The notes: generated from the letters alone by a model not told the origin. Shown: positions 19,464-28,824, counted from the first letter of the stretch. The stretch: 64,000 bases of DNA from Devosia sp. (GCA_017794705.1 CP051235.1:1241010-1305009), one strand, 5' to 3'. Numbers and translations are program-made.

Positions 19464-20744
19464 ATGGACTATCGAGGAATTTTCGAAGACGCCGTTGACG
19501 TGTTGCGACAGGAAAAGCGCTATCGCGTTTTTGCCGATCTGGAACGTGTTGCCGGGAACTTCCCCCGCGCCATCTATCGAGACGGGGCGGACAATTCCCG
19601 CGAAATTACGATCTGGTGTTCGAATGACTATCTGGGCATGGCGCAGCACCCGAAAGTTGTTGGCGCGATGCAGGCAACCGCCGGCAACATGGGCGTTGGC
19701 GCGGGCGGCACGCGAAATATTTCCGGGACCAACCGGCCGCTGGTCGAACTTGAACGCTCGCTTGCGGACCTGCATCGAAAGGAAGCTGCGCTCATTTTCA
19801 CTTCCGGGTTCGTGTCCAACGAAGCCGCGATTTCAACCCTGGCGCGGCTTATTCCGAACTGCCTGATCCTGTCGGATCAGCTCAATCATGCCTCAATGAT
19901 CGCCGGTGTGCGCCAGTCGGGCATGCAGAAGCAGATATTCCGGCACAATGACATGGCGCACCTGCGCGACCTTCTGGAAGCGGCCGGCAAGGAACGTCCG
20001 AAGCTGATCGTGTTCGAGTCGGTCTATTCAATGGACGGTGACGTCGCCCCAATTCGTGAAATTGTTGAGCTTGCGGAAGAATTTGGCGCCCTCACCTATG
20101 TGGACGAGGTGCACGCGGTAGGCATGTACGGCCCGCGCGGCGGCGGTATCTGCGAACGTGAGGGGCTTAGCCACCGCATCGACATCATCGAGGGCACTTT
20201 GGCCAAGGGTTTCGGCACGATGGGTGGCTATGTGGCGGCCGGCAAGCCGATCATCGACGCCATCCGCTCCTACGCGCCCGAGTTTATCTTCACCACGGCG
20301 CTGCCGCCGGCCCTTTGCGCCGCCGCAAGGGCCTCGATCGAGCATCTGAAGGTTTCTGGCGACGAGCGCGCGGCACACCAGCGCCAGGCAGTCGAGACGA
20401 AGCGGGTTCTTGGTGCCGCGGGCCTTCCGGTGATGCCGACGGAAACGCATATCGTGCCTCTGATCGTGGGCGACGCCCGACTTTGCAAAGCCGCCAGTGA
20501 CCTGCTGCTGGAGAAGCACAATATCTACATTCAGCCGATAAATTACCCCACGGTACCCAAAGGCACGGAGCGGCTGCGCATCACGCCGACGCCGCTGCAC
20601 AGTGATGAAATGATTGCCGGGCTGCGCGATGCGCTGGTGAGCGTCTGGGCAACACTTGATCTACCCAAGGACATCGACACGTCGCAACTGACGGCCAAAA
20701 TGCTGAACTCGGGCGATCTGACGCTCCCAACCATCGGCGGATAG
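19464..20744 (+). CDS. hemA: 5-aminolevulinate synthase
   Basis: A 426-residue PLP enzyme condensing succinyl-CoA with glycine to start tetrapyrrole synthesis by the C4 (Shemin) route of alphaproteobacteria. The PLP lysine is K248 in [14 protein letters not shown]. Other marks are [48 protein letters not shown] and [12 protein letters not shown]. Length is normal for the synthase rather than for the related KBL or AONS enzymes, and the C-terminal [20 protein letters not shown] is ALAS-specific. A GAGAGG lies upstream of the ATG. A hairpin follows the stop. Confidence 0.97.
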   Translation: MDYRGIFEDAVDVLRQEKRYRVFADLERVAGNFPRAIYRDGADNSREITIWCSNDYLGMAQHPKVVGAMQATAGNMGVGAGGTRNISGTNRPLVELERSLADLHRKEAALIFTSGFVSNEAAISTLARLIPNCLILSDQLNHASMIAGVRQSGMQKQIFRHNDMAHLRDLLEAAGKERPKLIVFESVYSMDGDVAPIREIVELAEEFGALTYVDEVHAVGMYGPRGGGICEREGLSHRIDIIEGTLAKGFGTMGGYVAAGKPIIDAIRSYAPEFIFTTALPPALCAAARASIEHLKVSGDERAAHQRQAVETKRVLGAAGLPVMPTETHIVPLIVGDARLCKAASDLLLEKHNIYIQPINYPTVPKGTERLRITPTPLHSDEMIAGLRDALVSVWATLDLPKDIDTSQLTAKMLNSGDLTLPTIGG

Positions 20745-20750
20745 AGAGCC

Positions 20751-20768
20751 GGCCGCTATTGAGCGGCC
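20751..20768. terminator. Hairpin between convergent hemA and YCII-domain gene
   Basis: GGCCGC and GCGGCC flank a six-base loop, seven bases after the hemA stop and six bases before the stop of the opposing gene. No long T-run on either side; a bidirectional terminator is likely but weak. Confidence 0.45.
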
Positions 20769-20773
20769 TGGCA

Positions 20774-21142
20774 TTAATTTGATCGCATGCAACTTGCCGG
20801 CCCGGTCAGGAACGGCATGACGTCGACCCCATCGCCGGGGAAAACCGAGATGTGCGGATGATCACGGAATAGCTCCGCAGCCGCTTCGACAGTATCCGCC
20901 TCGACTATGACAAAGCCGCAGAACGGGTTCACGGCGTCGACGATCGATCCGCCCCGGGTCACGCGCCGCGTTTTGCCCACCATGCCGCCGAGGTCGGGCA
21001 GCTTGCCGGCATTCCGCTCTTCCCATTCCGCCCATTGTTTGAGACCGATTTCGTCGGCGGCATCCTGTTCCGACTTCGGCATGGCGCGAAAACGCGCGAG
21101 ATCTTCAGGCTGCATCGTGTAGACCGCAAGAAAATGGGGCAC
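20774..21142 (-). CDS. YCII-related domain protein
   Basis: A 122-residue protein starting MPHFLAVYTMQPEDLARFR. The fold-level pattern of a short ferredoxin-like YCII/DGPF protein is visible in GFVIVEADTVEAAAELFRDHPHI followed by PGDGVDVMPF. These proteins are mostly uncharacterised; some are lyase-like. No partner gene is adjacent apart from convergent hemA. Confidence 0.7.
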   Translation of the reverse strand: MPHFLAVYTMQPEDLARFRAMPKSEQDAADEIGLKQWAEWEERNAGKLPDLGGMVGKTRRVTRGGSIVDAVNPFCGFVIVEADTVEAAAELFRDHPHISVFPGDGVDVMPFLTGPASCMRSN

Positions 21143-21180
21143 CGCGGAACTCCGGCATCGGTTCGGGTCGTGATGAATTA

Positions 21181-21210
21181 GACCGGCGTGAAGGGAAAGT
21201 CACGCCGGTC
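21181..21210. terminator. Perfect 11-bp hairpin downstream of the FixJ-like gene
   Basis: GACCGGCGTGA and TCACGCCGGTC are exact complements around an eight-base loop, 29 bases after the stop of the FixJ-like gene and 38 bases before the next gene start. There is no T-run, so it may stop or stabilise the transcript. Confidence 0.5.
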
Positions 21211-21238
21211 GACTTGTTCGGGAGGTCGAGCACCCTGG

Positions 21239-21877
21239 CTAGCTGGTCAGGACGATCCGCATGAGGTCGGCGGTGTTGCGTGCGCCAAGTTTGTCCATCA
21301 CCCGCGCTCGGTGCACCTCAACCGTACGTGGACTGATGCCGAGCTCACGACCGGTTTCCTTGTTGGACTGACCGTTGGAGATCAGTTCGAGAACTTCGCG
21401 CTCCCGCGGTGTCAATTGGTTGAAGCCGCGGATTTCGATGGGGCGCTTGCCACCCTGCACGGTTCCCAGCAGCACATCGCGGGTCAGTGCGTCCCGCACC
21501 GCACGCACCAGCAGTTCATTGTCGATCGGCTTGGTGAGTACGTCGGTTGCGCCCAGCTTCATTGCCGTTACGGCGTCGAGCACCTCTTCACTGTCCGCCA
21601 ACATGAAAACCGGTGCCCCGGTTCGCATGTTCTTGATCCGCTTGAGCGATTCGGTACTCGGCTTGCCGCGGTCATATGTGTTCAGCACGAAAACGTCCGG
21701 TCGACGCCGATTGGGCGACGAAAAGAAACTGTCGGCGTCAAGGGCAAAACTGGTCTGGCACCCTTCGAGGCGGAACAGAATGCTCAGCCCCTCGCATGTC
21801 GTTGCATCATTGTCGATGATCTGCACCAGCCGATCGCGATTGTGGTAAGTATGATAAGTGTATTCATCGTTGACCAT
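21239..21877 (-). CDS. FixJ/NarL-type response regulator with degenerate receiver
   Basis: A 212-residue regulator (start MVNDEYTYH at 21877, GGGGG upstream; ATG at 21901 possible). The N-terminal receiver fold is recognisable (RLVQIIDNDATTCEG, GATDVLTKPIDNELL), but the phospho-acceptor Asp is Asn (N66 in VFVLNTYDRG) and the switch Thr position reads FMLADSEE. The Lys before Pro is kept. The C-terminal LuxR helix-turn-helix is intact: LTPREREVLELISNGQSNKETGRELGIS. Hence it probably works without phosphorylation. No histidine kinase is adjacent. The upstream 226 bases to the insertion sequence are AT-rich and hold no other gene. Confidence 0.88.
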   Translation of the reverse strand: MVNDEYTYHTYHNRDRLVQIIDNDATTCEGLSILFRLEGCQTSFALDADSFFSSPNRRRPDVFVLNTYDRGKPSTESLKRIKNMRTGAPVFMLADSEEVLDAVTAMKLGATDVLTKPIDNELLVRAVRDALTRDVLLGTVQGGKRPIEIRGFNQLTPREREVLELISNGQSNKETGRELGISPRTVEVHRARVMDKLGARNTADLMRIVLTS

Positions 21878-22103
21878 TTCAAAACCCCCGTGGATCTGCA
21901 TGCCAACCAAGTAATATAAAATTGAATTGAAATATGGATTTGCCGAAAAGACTCCAATACTCCTTTCGCAACGGCAAAATCGAAATGACCACACAACGTG
22001 ATCATCCACTGTGCATCGCCCGCGGATTTTGACTTACGAGGAGTTGCTTTCTCCAGCTAGTTTTTGCGTAAGGTCGACTACCTAGTCTGTAAGTGAATGA
22101 TCC

Positions 22104-22113
22104 GACAATAGTC
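22104..22113. repeat. Target-site duplication, left copy
   Basis: GACAATAGTC directly abuts the left end of the IS1595-family element; an identical copy abuts the right end. IS1595 elements normally duplicate 8 bp, so two bases may be fortuitous. Confidence 0.8.
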
Positions 22114-22135
22114 AGTATTATATACTTGCCAAAAG
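22114..22135 (+). repeat. Left terminal inverted repeat of the IS
   Basis: AGTATTATATACTTGCC followed by AAAAG; matches the complement of 24243-24264 at 17 of 22 positions. Confidence 0.8.
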
Positions 22136-22181
22136 TGCGCCGGATTCCTATTTGTATGGAACAAGATAGGGAATCAGACCG

Positions 22182-23144
22182 ATGGCTAATCTCTCACACC
22201 CGATGTTTCACAATGACGATGCGGCCCGCGCTCACCTAGAGGCTATCCGCTGGCCGCATGGCCCGAACTGCCCGCATTGCGGAAACGCAGACCAGGAGAC
22301 CATTGCCAAGGTTGAAGGCCGCAAGAAGTCGCACCGTGACGGGCTGTACTATTGCAATGCCTGCAAGGGCACGTTCACCGTCACTGTCGGCACCGTTATG
22401 GAGCGCTCAAAGGTAGCGCTGCACAAATGGGTTTTGGCTTTTCATCTGTATGCCGCGTCCAAGAAGGGCATGTCAGCCCATCAGCTGCACCGCATGATTG
22501 GCGTCACGTACAAGACAGCGTGGTTCATGTCCCATCGTATTCGCGAAGCCATGATGGAAGACGTTGACAGTTCCGGCCCGATTGGCGGGGAAACCGACAT
22601 TGTGGAAGCCGATGAGACTTACATCGGCAAGGCAGAAGATCAGAAGGCTCCGGTTTCCCGTCAGGGCAGGCCGTACAAGTCCAAGAAGTTCGGCACCCGC
22701 AAGCAGACCATCTTCTCGCTGGTCAAGCGTGGCGGTTCGGTTCGTTCGTTCGTGGTCAAGGGCGCGACCACAAAGCAGATACAGGACATTCTGTTTCGCA
22801 ATGTACCGCGTGACACTGCCCTCTATACCGATGAGAGCCGCATCTATCACGACATGCGCTGGCACTACGCAGAACACCAGACCGTAAAGCACTCAGCCGG
22901 TGAATACGTACGGGGCAACGTCCACACAAACACAATCGAGAACGTCTTTAGCGTGTTCAAGCGCGGTATGCGTGGCGTCTATCAGCACTGTGCCGAAAAG
23001 CATCTGCACCGCTATCTGGCTGAGTTTGATTTCCGGTACAATCGCCGTTCGGCTTTGGAAATCAGTGACAGCCAGCGAGCCAATGACGCTATTCGCGGGG
23101 CTATCGGCAAGAGGCTGATGTATCAACAAACTGGTACGGCCTAA
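22182..23144 (+). CDS. IS1595-family (ISXO2-like) transposase
   Basis: A 320-residue DDE transposase. The N-terminal zinc ribbon has CPHCGNADQ and YYCNACKGTFTVTVGTVMERS. The catalytic core shows IVEADETYIG (first Asp), ALYTDESRIY (second Asp) and HTNTIENVFSVFKRGMRGVY (Glu), ending with the family signature LHRYLAEFDFRYNRR. Length is complete and no frameshift is seen, so it may be active. Starts 47 bases inside the left inverted repeat region. Confidence 0.96.
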   Translation: MANLSHPMFHNDDAARAHLEAIRWPHGPNCPHCGNADQETIAKVEGRKKSHRDGLYYCNACKGTFTVTVGTVMERSKVALHKWVLAFHLYAASKKGMSAHQLHRMIGVTYKTAWFMSHRIREAMMEDVDSSGPIGGETDIVEADETYIGKAEDQKAPVSRQGRPYKSKKFGTRKQTIFSLVKRGGSVRSFVVKGATTKQIQDILFRNVPRDTALYTDESRIYHDMRWHYAEHQTVKHSAGEYVRGNVHTNTIENVFSVFKRGMRGVYQHCAEKHLHRYLAEFDFRYNRRSALEISDSQRANDAIRGAIGKRLMYQQTGTA

Positions 23145-23204
23145 GACAGCCAAGCAGAAGGCCAAGAAGCTGCGCCGCAAACGAGCGGCCAAGAGGAAGT
23201 CCGG

Positions 23205-23348
23205 TCAATCGCCGGACTTTTTCTTTGCGCCCTGACTCTTGCCGCCCTTGCCGCTATCCTTGGGCTTTGGCGGCGTATTTAGAGCGCGGCGCAAGGCGGC
23301 GTCGCGGCGTTGTTCTGTCTCTTTTTCATTTTGAGAGAATTTTTGCAT
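23205..23348 (-). CDS. Small lysine-rich passenger protein of the IS
   Basis: A 47-residue frame beginning MQKFSQNEKETEQRRDAALR and continuing RALNTPPKPKDSGKGGK. It resembles short proteins of Rhizobiales with an RRDEALRRALNTPPKP-like core, of unknown function. Its ATG and the ATG of the oppositely oriented HNH-like gene overlap within the palindrome CATG at 23346-23349, so both genes are read outward from the same point. It may be a real small protein or a by-product of the shared promoter region. Confidence 0.5.
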   Translation of the reverse strand: MQKFSQNEKETEQRRDAALRRALNTPPKPKDSGKGGKSQGAKKKSGD

Positions 23349-24189
23349 GGCGACCAACCCTATCTCCAAATGCATATTTTGCGGGTCTACCAATCTCACA
23401 AACGAGCATGTTTTCCCCGTTTGGTCTCATAAATACATGCCCGCCCGCGAAAAAGGAAAAACCATCGCGTTTGACGGTATTCGTTATCCTTCGCTTTCCA
23501 TTCCGAGCACTTACAAGATGAAGGGGCAAATTCGAGACTGGCAGGTCAAATGTGTTTGCGGCGGCACGGCTCGCGACTGCAACAGCGGGTGGATGCACAA
23601 TCTTGAAATTGCGGTTGAGCCGATTGTCGCCCCCTTGATACGCGGAGAACCGCGTCGCGTCTCGGTCGCCGATCAAACCACAATCGCCACTTGGGCAGTC
23701 TTGAAGTCTATCATCGGAGACTACGGAGGGCGTCAGCCAGTCGTGGTGCATCACTCGCAGCGAAAATACATTATGCGGCATGTGCGGCCGCCAAATCGCG
23801 GTTTTGGAGTGTGGATTGGGTGTTTTGAACGACAGGCTTGGCGGCCGCAGTGGCTGTCAGTTCCAATGATGGTATTGCCTGATCGGCTAGTCAAAAAGCG
23901 CCCTAACCGAATGGCTACATACTACAACAGTTCTGCCACCACGCAGGTCATCGGCAAGCTGTTTATTCACGTCATACGTTTTCCGACGAGAAACTTTGTC
24001 GAGCGGTGGCAATTCGCCACCCCAAACAACGGCACGATATTCAGGATCTGGCCAGAGCCAACCTTCAGTCTCAAATTCCCCGGTCGGCCCCTGGACGATG
24101 CCGATGCTGACTACGTTTCCAACGCACTGCCCAACTTCGTGATCGAAACCCAACGCCAATCCGGCTTCACTGCTCCTCCCTATCAGTGA
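23347..24189 (+). CDS. HNH-like zinc-binding passenger protein of the IS
   Basis: A 280-residue protein not named by me beyond its likely fold. C9-x2-C12, then LTNEHVFPVW (E20, H21) and later C69, C71 with CNSGWMHNLE (C78, N79) form the pattern of treble-clef HNH nucleases (zinc cysteines plus EH and N). The remaining ~190 residues have no recognised motif but contain an IWPEPTFSLKFPG stretch. It lies inside the insertion sequence, opposite to the 47-residue frame. Its role (nuclease, defence, or element maintenance) is inferred only. Composition is lower in GC than the chromosome. Confidence 0.7.
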   Translation: MATNPISKCIFCGSTNLTNEHVFPVWSHKYMPAREKGKTIAFDGIRYPSLSIPSTYKMKGQIRDWQVKCVCGGTARDCNSGWMHNLEIAVEPIVAPLIRGEPRRVSVADQTTIATWAVLKSIIGDYGGRQPVVVHHSQRKYIMRHVRPPNRGFGVWIGCFERQAWRPQWLSVPMMVLPDRLVKKRPNRMATYYNSSATTQVIGKLFIHVIRFPTRNFVERWQFATPNNGTIFRIWPEPTFSLKFPGRPLDDADADYVSNALPNFVIETQRQSGFTAPPYQ

Positions 24190-24242
24190 TCCTTCTGTCT
24201 GCACCGGCCTGTCAAGCAGGGCCTTTTTATCCGAATCTGCTG

Positions 24243-24264
24243 CTTTTGTCATGTATATAATTAG
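24243..24264 (-). repeat. Right terminal inverted repeat of the IS
   Basis: CTTTTGTCATGTATATAATTAG on the plus strand, without a gap, ending directly before the second GACAATAGTC copy. Confidence 0.8.
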
Positions 24265-24274
24265 GACAATAGTC
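24265..24274. repeat. Target-site duplication, right copy
   Basis: GACAATAGTC, identical to 22104-22113. Confidence 0.8.
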
Positions 24275-24403
24275 CTATAGCGGACTTTATTCCTAGTCAA
24301 GGGCGGCGTACGAGGAACGCCGGGCGTTGCCGTGCCATTCCGGCCGCCGCCCCGAATCTGGGAGGTCGCGGCGGGTGGTACTTCGGTGACCGGAAGGGGG
24401 CCG

Positions 24404-24829
24404 CTACCTTTTGGCAAGCAAATCGCGGATTTCCGTGAGCAGTTTTTCTTCGGTCGTCGGCGCCGGAGGTGCGGCGGGGGTTTCAGCCTCTTTCTTGCGC
24501 ATCGAGTTGATGCCCTTGACCACGATGAAAAGCACAAAGGCGATAATCGTGAACTTGACCACGGCGTTGATGAACAGGCCGATGTTGAGGGTTGCGATGC
24601 CCGCTTCCTGCGCCTGAACGAGAGAGGAGACCGCCAGGCCCTCGGGGTTGGACAGGACAATGAACAGGTTGGAGAAGTCGATGCCGCCGAGGATCAGGCC
24701 GATCACCGGCATGAAGACGTCGTCGACCAGGGACGAAACGATGGCCCCAAAGGCAGCGCCAATAATCACGCCGATGGCGAGGTCAACCATATTGCCCTTG
24801 ATGGCAAAGTCTTTGAATTCCTTCAGCAT
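24404..24829 (-). CDS. mscL: Large-conductance mechanosensitive channel
   Basis: A 141-residue pentameric inner-membrane channel that opens under membrane tension during osmotic downshock. [20 protein letters not shown] and [21 protein letters not shown] are the N-terminal amphipathic helix and first transmembrane helix; the second helix is near [16 protein letters not shown]; the C-terminal helix ends [15 protein letters not shown]. The start at 24829 has AAGGTG upstream. Confidence 0.96.
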   Translation of the reverse strand: MLKEFKDFAIKGNMVDLAIGVIIGAAFGAIVSSLVDDVFMPVIGLILGGIDFSNLFIVLSNPEGLAVSSLVQAQEAGIATLNIGLFINAVVKFTIIAFVLFIVVKGINSMRKKEAETPAAPPAPTTEEKLLTEIRDLLAKR

Positions 24830-25060
24830 CTGACACCTTCCCGATTGCTGTGCTTGCCGGATGTCCGCGGGGCGGACGCAGAGGCAGTTTCCGGCGCTTG
24901 CCAAGTGAAATCAACTATTTTGCGCTGTTCAGTCCCAGGAATTTCGCAAACTGCGGCGCCAATTAACTGCTTATTTACGATAAATTCTCAATTGTAGAGC
25001 ACATGTTGCACCCCGGTTTCCGGGAGGCAGAAGAATCTGGCCCGGCCGTTTGGATCGTTC

Positions 25061-28000
25061 ATGGCGCTCGCTGAAAATCTTAGAGACTGGCAGCACGGGC
25101 CGGCCGAAGCCCGGCAGGAGTGGAACAACCTGCGCAACCAGCTCGAGACCCTTCTCGATCAGGTCCACGAGCAGCAGGCACAGCGGGCAACCGGATCAGA
25201 CCCATCCGCGGTAGAAAGCAATATCGGTTCTGGAAGAGCAGTCCACGACGACCGGCGCCGCGATGCATTGCGTTCCGTGCAGCGCGCCGTTCAGCGGTTC
25301 AACGAACATGAAGAGGCACCCGACATGCCTGCATACTCATCAGAACGGCTGCAATCGGCGATCGAACAGATCAGGGCCAGCCAAAACCGGTCATTCGAAC
25401 GCTCCAGACCTGCTCCCCGGCGGGGCGAGACGCCACAGTCCAATGGCATTGCCGAACTCCGGGCGGCTATCGGTGACATATCCGACCGCATGACGCGTTT
25501 CGAATCATTGCTGGAAGGCCGCGACCGGTCGGGCGCGATGGTCGAGGAAGTCGCCCAACAGATGGAACAGCTCACCGGCGTGGTGGAAATGCTGGCCACC
25601 TCGGTTGGCGAACAAAGCCACATCAAGCGTATCGAAGGGCAGATCGCGCAATTGGCCCAAACGGTGGCTGCCGGCCCTGACATTGATCTGGACACGTTTG
25701 GCCAGCGCATCGAAATGCTGCTTGAAGCGGTTGACCGGCTGTCGGCCCAGCAGGCTGATATGCGCATGCCGGAAATGCCTGATTATTCGCACCATCTTTC
25801 GGCCCTCGACAGTGGAGTGCGCATGGTCTCCGACCAGATGCGCGAAATCGACATGGGTGCGGTGCAGACGGGGCTCGGCAAGGTTTCCAAGAAACTCGAC
25901 ACGATGGACTTCACGGCCATCGAGGCGTGCCTGCGCAGCGTTTACGACCGTGTTGACGCGCTGGAGAAGAATGTCGGCGTCCCCACCCCGGTGATCGAGA
26001 GACTGACCCGTGATCTGGCAGAGTTCACCGAGGTCATGAAGAACGGCAAGGGTCCCGCGGTGACCTCGACGCTTGTGACTCGCGTTGATGCACTCAACGC
26101 CCGCCTGTCAGAAATGGAGGACGGCGGTCAGAAACTCGACGGCCTGAAGTTCGACATGGAGGAATTGAGGCAGGCAGTTTCCGAAGCGATCGAGCCGCGA
26201 TTCAGTGCCATCGAATCTCAGTTGGGCACACTGTCCGATCAGTTCGGGACGAATGGGCCCCTTGATTCCACCTCTTCGTTTTCCGGGCTTGAAGAACAAA
26301 TCCGGCGGCTGGCGGACAGGCTCGACCAGACCGGCAACGAGTTGACCCAGCTGCAGACGCTGTACACGGAGACGCCGCAGGCGCCGGAAATGCCGGATCT
26401 GTCTGCGCTTGCCGACATGGTCGCTAACCGGACGCAGTCGGCGCTGGCAGAAGCCAGCAAGTCCAAGGCGCCGCGCGGTGCAGACGCCGGTGTGCAGTCA
26501 AAGGACCTCAAGGAACTTGAGCAGCGGCTGTCGGAATTGTTTACGACCCAACGCCCCGAGGTGGTGCAACAAGATCTCAGCAGCGTCGAAAGTAGTCTGA
26601 AGTCGGTGAATGACCGGCTGAGGGGCCTCGAGCAGATGCTACGGGAGCGCGACGCAGAAGCTCAACAACAACTGGCGCCGGAGCGGTCCATTGACTCCGG
26701 CACTGCCACTGCGCCAACTCCATCGGACGCTGTTGAAACATTCGACGTCGACGAAGTTGATGCGCTCGAAGACGAATTTGAGCAGCCAACCAGCAAGCGC
26801 CGGCTCCATCCCGGACTGGATGACGCGGCTGCGAAGACCGAAGCCAAATCCACTCTCGAGTCGGCGAGGGATGCGATGCCCTTCGCCCCGACTGACGAGG
26901 TGCCGCTGAACGCCCCGGCCTATCCGGATCCAGTTGCTGACTATGAACCCCAGGACGAACCCGCTCGGGTTCCGGTTCCGCATGCATTGCGCGCCGATGA
27001 CGATGAGTATGATGTCGTCGACAACCAGGAAGACGATGTGGTTGAACATGGTGAATTCGACGTCGCGGATGCAGGTCCGCCGCCGCGCCCTTCTTCGGAT
27101 TTCGCCCCGGATGCACGCGAGACGGAGGCGTCCGAGCCCAAAAAATCGCGGACCCGCCGGAGCGACAATCAGACAGTCAATTCTCCTGCGCGCGACAGCA
27201 GCGAAGACAGCAGCCGTTCAACATTCATTGCCGCGGCGCGCCGCGCCGCCCAGCAAAGCAATCCTGATGCGGTTTCGGACTCAGGTTCCCAGTCGCTGTT
27301 CGGCAGGGCTCTTGCCCGTTTCCAGAGCAAGCGCGAAAGCGCTGGCGCCGCGAAACCAGAGGCGACCACGGAAGAGGCGCCCGCCAGGGTCGAACCGGTT
27401 GCTGCCGAGCCTTTGAAGGCAGAAAAACGTTCGAAGCGAGAGCGGTCGGAACCGGCGGACATTCCGGTTGATGAACTTGACGACCTGACCGTTCATGAAA
27501 GCGTCCTCAGCAAATATCGCCGCCCGATTCTTTTGGGGGCGGCGGTTATCGCGGTCAGTCTTCTGACACTCAATCTGGTCAGCCACCGGTTGAACGCCGG
27601 AACCGGAGGAGCAACCACAGTCAGTGCGAATACAGTGGGCGACGCACCCGCTCTGGAACCGGAGCCGGCTGCGGCGCAACCTGATGCTGCCCCGATCAAT
27701 GGGGCCGATATGGCTGCACCCGACACCGACTTTCCTGTCGGCTCGATCAATGAGACGCCACCCGCAAACCCGGGGGTTCGGGTGATTGACCCCACCCCCG
27801 CGGCTGAAATGCCCGCTCCGCTTGAACTGGCCAGTTTTACACCGGAACTGGCCATGGACGCACCGGTGATGCCTGCCGGGCTGCCTGAGACGATGGGTCC
27901 GGAAGGGCTGCGTGAGGCGGCCGAGAATGGTGATGCGCGTGCGCAGTTCGAGGTCGCTGCAATCTTTGCTGAGGGCCGCACAATAACACAGGATCTGGCT

Positions 28001-28726
28001 GCGTCGGCGCGCTGGTTCGAACGCTCAGCAGCACAAGGCTTTGCGCCTGCCGCTTACCGGCTCGGCAACATGTACGAAAACGGTACCGGAGTTGAGGCCG
28101 ATCTCGAAAAGGCGCGGTTCTGGTACGAAAAGGCCGCCGGATACGGCAATCGCATGTCCATGCACAACCTAGCCTCCATCCTTGCCGGGGGCGGTGTTGG
28201 CGAGCAGGATTTTGCCAGCGCAGCAGTGTGGTTCGAAAAGGCCGCCGGATTGGGGCTGACAGACAGCCAGTTCAACCTTGGCATGCTTTATGCCCGCGGA
28301 CTGGGCGTCGCGCAGGACCTGGCGAACTCATACAAATGGTTCTCCATCGCGGCGGAAGCCGGCGATCAGGATGCGATGCAGGCGCGGGACGACATTGCCC
28401 GCTCGCTCGACGCGGAAACCGTTTCGCGGCTGCAGTCGGAACTGGCCGGTTGGGCACCGCAGCCCATGCACATCCCGGCCAACTTCGCACCGATCGGCAC
28501 CTGGGACGAAGATTTCGACCCCGGTCCGCAGATCGAGAACCGCGAAATCATCCTGCGCGTGCAGGCCGCTCTGAACAGGCTAGGCTATGATGTGGGCACG
28601 CCTGACGGTGTGCCGGGCCCGAAAACCGAAGACGCCGTGATGGCCTTTGAACAGGCGACAGGCATGAATGAAATCGGCGAGATCAATCCACGATTGCTGG
28701 CGGTTCTGGGCAGCCAGCCGGTTTGA
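25061..28726 (+). CDS. PodJ-like polar localization protein (coiled coil, TM, Sel1 repeats, peptidoglycan-binding domain)
   Basis: A 1221-residue single-pass protein. Residues 1 to about 540 are predicted coiled coil, cytoplasmic; about 540-810 is acidic and low-complexity (for example DEVDALEDEFEQ, DDDEYDVVDNQEDDVVEHGE); one transmembrane helix lies near 821-841; Sel1-type repeats cover about 945-1106 (AQFEVAAIFAEGR, AYRLGNMYENGTGV, SQFNLGMLYARGLGV); a PG_binding_1 domain near 1160-1218 has VQAALNRLGYDVGTPDGVPG. This order is that of PodJ, the pole-organising scaffold of Caulobacter and rhizobia. It probably marks the new pole or growth zone. Single gene with an AT-rich upstream region. Confidence 0.85.
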   Translation: MALAENLRDWQHGPAEARQEWNNLRNQLETLLDQVHEQQAQRATGSDPSAVESNIGSGRAVHDDRRRDALRSVQRAVQRFNEHEEAPDMPAYSSERLQSAIEQIRASQNRSFERSRPAPRRGETPQSNGIAELRAAIGDISDRMTRFESLLEGRDRSGAMVEEVAQQMEQLTGVVEMLATSVGEQSHIKRIEGQIAQLAQTVAAGPDIDLDTFGQRIEMLLEAVDRLSAQQADMRMPEMPDYSHHLSALDSGVRMVSDQMREIDMGAVQTGLGKVSKKLDTMDFTAIEACLRSVYDRVDALEKNVGVPTPVIERLTRDLAEFTEVMKNGKGPAVTSTLVTRVDALNARLSEMEDGGQKLDGLKFDMEELRQAVSEAIEPRFSAIESQLGTLSDQFGTNGPLDSTSSFSGLEEQIRRLADRLDQTGNELTQLQTLYTETPQAPEMPDLSALADMVANRTQSALAEASKSKAPRGADAGVQSKDLKELEQRLSELFTTQRPEVVQQDLSSVESSLKSVNDRLRGLEQMLRERDAEAQQQLAPERSIDSGTATAPTPSDAVETFDVDEVDALEDEFEQPTSKRRLHPGLDDAAAKTEAKSTLESARDAMPFAPTDEVPLNAPAYPDPVADYEPQDEPARVPVPHALRADDDEYDVVDNQEDDVVEHGEFDVADAGPPPRPSSDFAPDARETEASEPKKSRTRRSDNQTVNSPARDSSEDSSRSTFIAAARRAAQQSNPDAVSDSGSQSLFGRALARFQSKRESAGAAKPEATTEEAPARVEPVAAEPLKAEKRSKRERSEPADIPVDELDDLTVHESVLSKYRRPILLGAAVIAVSLLTLNLVSHRLNAGTGGATTVSANTVGDAPALEPEPAAAQPDAAPINGADMAAPDTDFPVGSINETPPANPGVRVIDPTPAAEMPAPLELASFTPELAMDAPVMPAGLPETMGPEGLREAAENGDARAQFEVAAIFAEGRTITQDLAASARWFERSAAQGFAPAAYRLGNMYENGTGVEADLEKARFWYEKAAGYGNRMSMHNLASILAGGGVGEQDFASAAVWFEKAAGLGLTDSQFNLGMLYARGLGVAQDLANSYKWFSIAAEAGDQDAMQARDDIARSLDAETVSRLQSELAGWAPQPMHIPANFAPIGTWDEDFDPGPQIENREIILRVQAALNRLGYDVGTPDGVPGPKTEDAVMAFEQATGMNEIGEINPRLLAVLGSQPV

Positions 28727-28824
28727 TCTGGCCACCGGCGGAAGAGCCGGGGCGAGTTGCGTTGACAGTGGTGGTCGCGGGTCCATAATCGGGGCGCTGC
28801 GGCCCCGAATTCCGGTCCTGAATA

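Larger units (their letters stand above)
22114..24264 (+). mobile_element. IS1595-family insertion sequence with passenger genes
   Basis: A 2151-bp element. The left end (22114-22135) and the complement of the right end (24243-24264) agree at 17 of 22 positions and share ATTATATAC and the later CAAAAG block. The 10-bp direct repeat outside both ends shows insertion boundaries. Inside are the transposase, a 47-codon opposing frame and a 280-codon HNH-like frame. Passenger genes are known in the ISNwi1 and ISNha5 branches of IS1595. The inner part is richer in A and T than the surrounding chromosome. The intact direct repeat argues for a fairly recent arrival. Confidence 0.88.

Noticed and set aside
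16534..20744. C5N (aminohydroxycyclopentenone) natural-product cluster idea, from ALAS next to acyltransferase-like genes
   Set aside because: The synthase has the housekeeping C4-pathway length and motifs, and no acyl-CoA ligase for cyclisation or other biosynthetic genes are nearby.
23887..24660. 257-codon minus-strand frame spanning the end of the IS passenger and mscL
   Set aside because: It crosses the insertion-sequence boundary and two real genes in other frames, so it cannot be an ancestral gene.
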